A DNA stretch of 21,303 nt from an uncultured Saprospiraceae bacterium. Its GTDB lineage: Bacteria; Bacteroidota; Bacteroidia; Chitinophagales; Saprospiraceae. Below are positions 15,245 to 21,303 of this stretch, piece after piece. The translations under genes were made by a program, and so were the position numbers. Location of the stretch: contig CALGLS010000221.1 of the NCBI GenBank assembly GCA_937959375.1, positions 1-21,303 on the forward strand. The letters are read 5' to 3'. The notes under the pieces were generated by a model that worked only from the letters and a program-made list of their open reading frames with translations, was not told the origin of the DNA and did not search any database. Position 1 is the stretch's first letter; every line of letters begins with the position of its first letter.

Positions 15245-18200
15245 ATGTTAAAAAAGAAATCTTTTCTCTTGTTGTCAGTGATTACAATACTGACAATCAG
15301 TACTTTATTTAGCTTCAAGTGCAGTAACGAATCAACTACTATGCAAAACTTTAACGATAATGATTACAAAAAAGAATGGAAAGTCATTGACTCACTTGAA
15401 CAACAAGGCTTGCCAAAATCTGCTCTTGAAAAAGTATTAGCACTATACGATCGCGTAAAAAAGGAAAACAATCCAGCGCAATCCATCAAATGTATTTTAT
15501 ACAGATCGAAATATGAATCTCAGCTAGAAGAAGACGGCATGGTTAAGGCAATTGCCAAAATGGAAGAGGAGATCGCTACAGCGAAATCACCCACCAAATC
15601 CCTCTTGCAATCTATCGTAGCGGAATTTTACCATCAATACCTCCAACAAAATAGATGGAAAATTCAACAACGCACCAACACCGTTGACTTTGATAATAAT
15701 GACATGCAAACTTGGTCCATGGACCTATTTGCAGATAAGATAATGACACTCTACCAAGCATCTGTTCAAGATCAAAGCCTTAGAAAAATTAAGATCAAGG
15801 ATTTTGATGCTATTACTAGTCAAGCAGTCAACACAGACCAAGAACGTCCAACCTTATTCGACTTTCTTGCACATCGTGCGATCGACTACTTTATGAATGA
15901 GCAGAGTTATCTTACCCAACCCACTTATCGATTCTATCTCGATGATGAAAAACATTTCGCTCCAGCTACTGAGTTTTCCAGCCTTTCGTTCAAAACAGAA
16001 GATACCAAGTCAGGCAAATACCAAGCACTCATTTTACTACAAGAGTTAGTCGCTGCGCATTTAAATGACAGAGACAAAGAAGCCTTAGTCAACGCTGACT
16101 TGAAGCGGCTCAAATTTGTTAAGCAAAACAGCACACTTAGTGACAAAGAAGAACGCTATATCAATGCACTTGAAAAACTAAAAACGAAATATCCAAAATC
16201 ACCTGCAACAGCAGAAGTACTTTATGAAATCGGTGCTTTTTATGCTCAACAAGCAACACTTTACCAAAGCGATAGAGTAGGCCAAGTAGCACATCAATTT
16301 GATTATGGTAAAGCATTAGAAAATCTAAGACTCGCCGTAAAAAATCATCCTAATTCATTTGGCGGAAAGTCAAGTAGCAACCTGATCAAACAAATAGAAA
16401 CCAAATCATTTAATCTTCGAACAGAGCTGGTACTGATTCCAGAGCAACCCAATTTGGTACTCATTGATTATAGAAATATCAACAAGGCCTATTTCAAAAT
16501 TGCGAAGGTCGATTATGATCAAATGCTTAAAATCAATACAAAGCAACAAAAAGAATTAAAAGCATACTTCAACAAACTCGATCCTAAAAAATCATGGGAC
16601 ATCAATCTTCCTAACCCAAACGATTATCAACCACACACAACAGAAATTAAATTAGACGAACTTCCTGTCGGGCAATACGTACTTTACGCATCTACCAGTT
16701 CCAAATTCAAATTTGATGACAATGGATTTTCATACATTTTCTTAAATGTTTCGAACATCAGTCACTTTAATAAAAAGTCGCAAACTGAATCGATCCCTAC
16801 ATATGTGTTGACCAATCGAAAAACAGGAAAGCCACTTGATGGAGTTAAAGCAGATTTTAAACGCGTATATTACGATCGCAAAACGCGAGCGCAAGTCACT
16901 GAAGATGCAGGCACCAAAATGAGTGATAAAAACGGATTCGTCAAACCAGATTTCATCCCTAGCAAAAACCGAAATTCTGAAAGATATTCAGTCATCTTCT
17001 CAAAAGGCAATGACGTCTTAAATTTAAACGACAACTTTTCAGTTTACAATCGAGGCGATCGCAACAATTCAAGAACGACAACACAATTCTTTCTAGACCG
17101 TAAGATTTATCGCCCCGGACAAACCGTTTATTTTAAGGCTTTACATCTTAGTAAGGACAAAGAAGGCATTCCTTCTATTTTGGCAAACCAAGATTTAGAA
17201 GTTACTTTCTATGATGTCAACAATCAGGAAGTCGATTCAAAAAAACTTAGAACTAATGAATACGGAACCGTTAATGGATCATTCGTTGCTCCTAAAGGCG
17301 GTTTACTGGGTGGCATGCGTATTTCTACGAACACAGGAAGTATTGGCTTTAGAGTAGAAGAATACAAACGCCCTAAATTTGAAGTAAAAACTGATCCTGT
17401 TAAAGGCAGTTATAAACTAGGTGAGCAAGTGACCCTTACCGGAACAGCTAAGGCATACGCTGGAAGCAATATCGATGGGGCAGAGGTCAATTACCGAGTG
17501 GTTCGAAACATCAACTATCCTTATTTCCCTTGGTGGAGATATGGTGGCTGCTATTTCCGTCCACCTTTACAAAACAAGTCTGAGGAAATTACTTTTGGTT
17601 CAACCAAAACAGACGAAACAGGTAAGTTCTCTATTGAGTTTGAAGCGAAGCCCGATCGAACCGCTAAGCAGGACGATCAACCAGTATTCACTTATCAAGT
17701 ATTTGTTGATGTAGTTGACATCACTGGAGAAACGCACAGCGCTAAAGGTACCGCTCGTATTGGATACGTTGCACTTAATGCAGACCTTGGAATTGGCGGA
17801 CAAGTCAATAGCGACAGCCTTAGTTCAATCAACATAGTTACCAATAACCTAAACGGTGAATTTGAGCCTGCGAAAGGAACCATTACCATCAAATCGCTCA
17901 AAGCTCCCGCAAATGGTCAGATCAAACGATTTTGGCAAAAGCCCGATCAATGGTATCTATCAGGAGAAGCTTACAAAAAGGACTTTGCCCAATATGTCTA
18001 CCAAAATGAAGACGACCAAACCGCGTGGCCTGTCAACAAGACCTTTGCAGAATTTGATTTCGATACAGAACAATCAAAGGAAATTGATTTATCCAACAAC
18101 CGTTTGCCAGTTGGAGCATATCTGATTGAGCTGAAGACAGCAGACAAATTTGGTACTCCGATCGAACTTCGAAAGTACGTCACCGTCTATGACTTAGACA

Positions 18201-21200
18201 ACAAGGATGTTCCAACGAATGAACAACTTTTCCACGTTCTTGAAAATAACATATTGGAACCGGGAGAAGAAGCAACTATTTTTATAGGTTCTAAAAACAA
18301 TCCTGCCTATGTACTTTATGAGGTGTATCACAAAGACAAGATCCTTTCATCTGAATGGTTGACTATAAAAGATATTGCAAAGCAAAAAATCGAAATCCAA
18401 GAAGCGCATAGAGGTAACTTGCAATACAATCTGAGCATGGTCTATGAAAACCGTGTTTATCTAAATCCGTTTACCATTTCTGTCCCTTACACCAACAAGG
18501 TGCTCAACGTTGAGTTTTCAACTTTCCGAGACAAACTGTATCCGGGACAAGATGAAGAATGGCGGATCAAAATCAGCGGATCTAAGAAAGAAAAAGTAGC
18601 TGCAGAAATGGTCGCTGCCATGTACGACGCTTCGCTTGACGTATTCGCTCCCAACAACTGGGGCAATAACTTTTATCCTGCAAATTACGCTCGCTACTAT
18701 TACCAAAGCTCTAATTTTAACGCTAACTATGGTCGACAAATGTCTTATTGGACAAGATCATACGACAATTACAACCGACAGTATCGCTACCTCAATTGGT
18801 TTGGATTCAATTCCTATGGATACTATAAAACCTATGGGGGAGCCATGGAAGATGATGGAATGATGTTAGAATCTCTTGAGTTTACAAACGTTCGTAAATC
18901 AAGAAAGGACAAAACCTTGGCTAGAAGTTCCGCTCCAGCTACTATGAATGCAGACATGGCACCAGCGCCATCACCTGCTGCTGAAGTTAGCGATCTTTCT
19001 GCTACAGCTCCAGAGATTTCTGAACAAAATGAAGGAGCAGAACAAAGCAATAATAATGACAGTGGAGGTTTCGATGATGTAGCTGTCAGAACCAACCTCA
19101 ACGAAACCGTTTTCTTCCTACCAGATCTAATGACCGATGCAGAAGGAAACATCATCGTAAAATTCAAAATGAATGAGGCGCTGACTCGTTGGAAGTTCAT
19201 GGGCTTTGCACATACCAAAGACTTTAAAACGGGTATGGTTACCAAAGAAATCGTTACTCAAAAGGACTTAATGGTGATGCCAAATCCACCACGCTTTTTC
19301 CGCGAAGGCGATCAAATTGAATATACAGCCAAGGTGAGTAACCTGACAGAAAACAAGATGGAAGGAACGGCCATGCTTCAACTTTTTGATGCTATTTCAA
19401 ATAAACCGGTCAATGAATTATTAGGGATTAAAAACGCAGAAATTCCGTTTACAGCTGAAGGCGGACAATCCGATCGACTGGCTTGGAATCTTACTATTCC
19501 GACCGGGGAGGTCATGGCCATTACACATCGAGTAGTGGCTAAGTCCGGTAAGTTTTCGGATGGTGAAGAGTCCGCTTTACCTGTACTTACCAATCGAATG
19601 TTAGTGACGGAAAGCCTTCCACTACCAGTCAGAGGAAAAGAAACTAAAAAGTTTGAATTCAAGAAGTTAGCTAATTCTGGATCGTCCAATACTTTACAGA
19701 ATCATAAACTGACTTTAGAGTTCACCTCCAATCCCGCTTGGTATGCCTTGCAAGCACTTCCATACCTAATGGAATATCCTTATGATTGCACCGAACAGAT
19801 ATTCAGTCGCTACTATGCAAACAGTCTGGCAACCTCTGTAGCCAACTCACATCCAAAAATCAAGTCTGTTTTTGATAAATGGCGTGATACCGATGCGATG
19901 CTCAGTAACTTGTCGAAAAACGAAGAATTGAAATCAGCTCTTTTGGAAGAAACGCCTTGGGTTTTACAAGCACAAAGTGAGGAACAACAAAAGAAAAACA
20001 TCGGTTTACTTTTCGATCTCAATCGCATGGCAAATGAACGTGACCAAGCGATGACTAAAATTACGGAGCGGCAAGGACCCAATGGTGGTTTCTCTTGGTT
20101 CCCAGGTGGACGCGATAGCTGGCATATCACGCAACATATTGTAGAAGGTTTTGGTCATTTAGATGCACTTGGCGTAGAATCCAAATCAGACGATCGTGTC
20201 AACAACATCACTAATCGTGCTGTAAAATATACCGATCAACGTTTGGTGGATTATTATAATGAAATTAAAGACCGAGTTGAACGTGGTGAGGACAGCTGGG
20301 AGAATGATCACTTGAGTCAAATTGTGATTCACTATTTATACAGCCGTTCATTTTACAAGGAAATTCCACAAGATGCCAATACCTTGAAGGTGGCAGATTA
20401 TTTCATGGGACAAGTCAATAAATATTGGATCAACAAAAATCAGTATCTCCAAGGAATGCTGGCGTTGGCGATGCACCGAAATGATGATAAGACGGTTCCG
20501 ACCAAAATTGTCAAATCGCTAAAAGAGCGTTCACTTTACAATGAAGAGATGGGCATGTATTGGAAATATGATCGGGGTTACTATTGGTACCAACTCCCAA
20601 TTGAAACTCATGCCATGATGATTGAAGTTTTTGATGTAGTAGCTAATGACGCGAAAGCTGTAGACGATTTGAAAGTTTGGTTATTAAAGAACAAGCAAAC
20701 GAATCATTGGAAGACAACAAAAGCGACAACGGCTGCGGTCTATGCTTTACTGAGTCGTGGCTCAAACTGGTTACTAGAAGATGCCTTAGTTGAGATTAGC
20801 CTTGGCGGCAAAAAGATCGAAACGGATCGTCTCAAACCAGAACCAGGAACGGGTTACATCAAAACCAGTTGGGACGGCAAAGAGGTACAATCGAACATGG
20901 CAAATGTAGAAGTGAAGAATCCGAATGAGGTGGTTGCTTGGGGAGCACTTTACTGGCAATACTTTGAGCAGTTGGATAAGATTACAACTTTTGAAGAAAC
21001 ACCATTGACACTGAAAAAGCAACTGTTTTTAGAAGAGAATACGGATTCTGGACCAAAGATTAGTCCAGTAACCGATCAAACAAAACTTAAACCGGGAGAT
21101 AAATTGAAAGTTCGTATCGAATTACGTGTAGACAGATCAATGGAATACGTACATATGAAAGACATGCGAGCTTCTGGTTTCGAACCAATGAATACTATTA

Positions 21201-21303
21201 GTCAATACAAATGGAAGGCAGGCTTAGGTTATTACGAGAGCACCAGAGATGCATCCACTAATTTCTTTTTCTCTCGTTTACCTAAAGGAACTCATGTATT
21301 TGA
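15245..21303 (+). CDS. Alpha-2-macroglobulin family protein, 3' end cut by window
   Basis: The frame opens at the ATG at 15245 and has no stop through the window end: 2019 complete codons plus two bases, so the C-terminus is missing. The N-terminus (MLKKKSFLLLSVITILTIST) is a signal sequence followed by SFKC with Cys26, but Lys at -1 makes a poor lipobox. Residues 30 to about 400 are helical and TPR-like. Macroglobulin domains follow, including the MG2-type DRKIYRPGQTVYFKALHLS (618-636) and EYKRPKFEV linker. Residues about 1133-1200 are rich in Tyr, Asn, Phe and Trp; about 1225-1277 is an Ala/Pro/Ser/Glu-rich, probably disordered stretch where a protease bait region would be; then LNETVFFLPDLMTDAEGN and PNPPRFFREGD begin the next conserved domain. 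The thioester motif is present as YPYDCTEQ (Cys1515, Glu1517, Gln1518), followed by the alpha-helical thioester domain and MG10-like strands at the edge. Such proteins trap attacking proteases at the envelope. No pbpC is seen beside it within the window. Confidence 0.94.
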   Translation, partial: MLKKKSFLLLSVITILTISTLFSFKCSNESTTMQNFNDNDYKKEWKVIDSLEQQGLPKSALEKVLALYDRVKKENNPAQSIKCILYRSKYESQLEEDGMVKAIAKMEEEIATAKSPTKSLLQSIVAEFYHQYLQQNRWKIQQRTNTVDFDNNDMQTWSMDLFADKIMTLYQASVQDQSLRKIKIKDFDAITSQAVNTDQERPTLFDFLAHRAIDYFMNEQSYLTQPTYRFYLDDEKHFAPATEFSSLSFKTEDTKSGKYQALILLQELVAAHLNDRDKEALVNADLKRLKFVKQNSTLSDKEERYINALEKLKTKYPKSPATAEVLYEIGAFYAQQATLYQSDRVGQVAHQFDYGKALENLRLAVKNHPNSFGGKSSSNLIKQIETKSFNLRTELVLIPEQPNLVLIDYRNINKAYFKIAKVDYDQMLKINTKQQKELKAYFNKLDPKKSWDINLPNPNDYQPHTTEIKLDELPVGQYVLYASTSSKFKFDDNGFSYIFLNVSNISHFNKKSQTESIPTYVLTNRKTGKPLDGVKADFKRVYYDRKTRAQVTEDAGTKMSDKNGFVKPDFIPSKNRNSERYSVIFSKGNDVLNLNDNFSVYNRGDRNNSRTTTQFFLDRKIYRPGQTVYFKALHLSKDKEGIPSILANQDLEVTFYDVNNQEVDSKKLRTNEYGTVNGSFVAPKGGLLGGMRISTNTGSIGFRVEEYKRPKFEVKTDPVKGSYKLGEQVTLTGTAKAYAGSNIDGAEVNYRVVRNINYPYFPWWRYGGCYFRPPLQNKSEEITFGSTKTDETGKFSIEFEAKPDRTAKQDDQPVFTYQVFVDVVDITGETHSAKGTARIGYVALNADLGIGGQVNSDSLSSINIVTNNLNGEFEPAKGTITIKSLKAPANGQIKRFWQKPDQWYLSGEAYKKDFAQYVYQNEDDQTAWPVNKTFAEFDFDTEQSKEIDLSNNRLPVGAYLIELKTADKFGTPIELRKYVTVYDLDNKDVPTNEQLFHVLENNILEPGEEATIFIGSKNNPAYVLYEVYHKDKILSSEWLTIKDIAKQKIEIQEAHRGNLQYNLSMVYENRVYLNPFTISVPYTNKVLNVEFSTFRDKLYPGQDEEWRIKISGSKKEKVAAEMVAAMYDASLDVFAPNNWGNNFYPANYARYYYQSSNFNANYGRQMSYWTRSYDNYNRQYRYLNWFGFNSYGYYKTYGGAMEDDGMMLESLEFTNVRKSRKDKTLARSSAPATMNADMAPAPSPAAEVSDLSATAPEISEQNEGAEQSNNNDSGGFDDVAVRTNLNETVFFLPDLMTDAEGNIIVKFKMNEALTRWKFMGFAHTKDFKTGMVTKEIVTQKDLMVMPNPPRFFREGDQIEYTAKVSNLTENKMEGTAMLQLFDAISNKPVNELLGIKNAEIPFTAEGGQSDRLAWNLTIPTGEVMAITHRVVAKSGKFSDGEESALPVLTNRMLVTESLPLPVRGKETKKFEFKKLANSGSSNTLQNHKLTLEFTSNPAWYALQALPYLMEYPYDCTEQIFSRYYANSLATSVANSHPKIKSVFDKWRDTDAMLSNLSKNEELKSALLEETPWVLQAQSEEQQKKNIGLLFDLNRMANERDQAMTKITERQGPNGGFSWFPGGRDSWHITQHIVEGFGHLDALGVESKSDDRVNNITNRAVKYTDQRLVDYYNEIKDRVERGEDSWENDHLSQIVIHYLYSRSFYKEIPQDANTLKVADYFMGQVNKYWINKNQYLQGMLALAMHRNDDKTVPTKIVKSLKERSLYNEEMGMYWKYDRGYYWYQLPIETHAMMIEVFDVVANDAKAVDDLKVWLLKNKQTNHWKTTKATTAAVYALLSRGSNWLLEDALVEISLGGKKIETDRLKPEPGTGYIKTSWDGKEVQSNMANVEVKNPNEVVAWGALYWQYFEQLDKITTFEETPLTLKKQLFLEENTDSGPKISPVTDQTKLKPGDKLKVRIELRVDRSMEYVHMKDMRASGFEPMNTISQYKWKAGLGYYESTRDASTNFFFSRLPKGTHVF

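Noticed and set aside
17475..17714. Plus- and minus-strand open frames inside 15245-21303
   Set aside because: They are alternative frames of the macroglobulin gene, whose own frame I followed across nearly its whole length without finding a stop codon.

Overview
The window is AT-rich and looks like chromosomal DNA from a member of the Bacteroidota. Supporting this are the tandem pairing of a very long periplasmic TPR protein with an outer-membrane beta-barrel protein, the large envelope alpha-2-macroglobulin, the absence of clear Shine-Dalgarno sites, and several promoter-like matches to the Bacteroidota consensus (TTG ... TAnnTTTG). MqnD indicates menaquinone synthesis by the futalosine route. 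The order cannot be fixed from the sequence; a saprospirid- or flavobacterium-like marine or freshwater organism would fit, but that is inference.

Layout: (1) 1-4625, minus strand: a two-gene envelope unit, a 1043-residue exported TPR protein followed by a beta-barrel protein that runs off the left edge. (2) 4626-5116: a divergent regulatory gap. (3) 5117-7513, plus strand: a soluble PAS-GAF-PAS-PAS histidine kinase, ending at a bidirectional terminator. (4) 7608-11196, minus strand: amino-acid and quinone metabolism, namely mqnD, ald (alanine dehydrogenase) and rocD (ornithine aminotransferase). A perfect 33-bp palindrome lies just upstream of rocD. (5) 11216-12413: an RluA-type pseudouridine synthase gene enclosed by two 228-231 bp structured repeat elements in inverted orientation; their outer 114/115 bp are about 97% identical. 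(6) 12428-15056, minus strand: an unrecognised 124-residue protein, a 350-bp non-coding gap, a Nudix hydrolase, a rhomboid protease, a GC-rich palindromic island, and rlmH. (7) 15245 to the right edge, plus strand: at least 2019 codons of an alpha-2-macroglobulin family protein with a CTEQ thioester motif and a bait-like region, cut by the window end.

Most genes are housekeeping or envelope genes. The most unusual structure is the pair of inverted, internally palindromic elements that almost exactly fill the gaps on both sides of the pseudouridine synthase gene. They look like members of a dispersed structured repeat family and could allow inversion of the gene between them. Second-line items are the palindrome upstream of rocD, a cysteine-rich insertion in RocD, and the aromatic plus Ala/Pro/Ser-rich segment in the macroglobulin. 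No complete insertion sequence, CRISPR array, tRNA or rRNA was seen.
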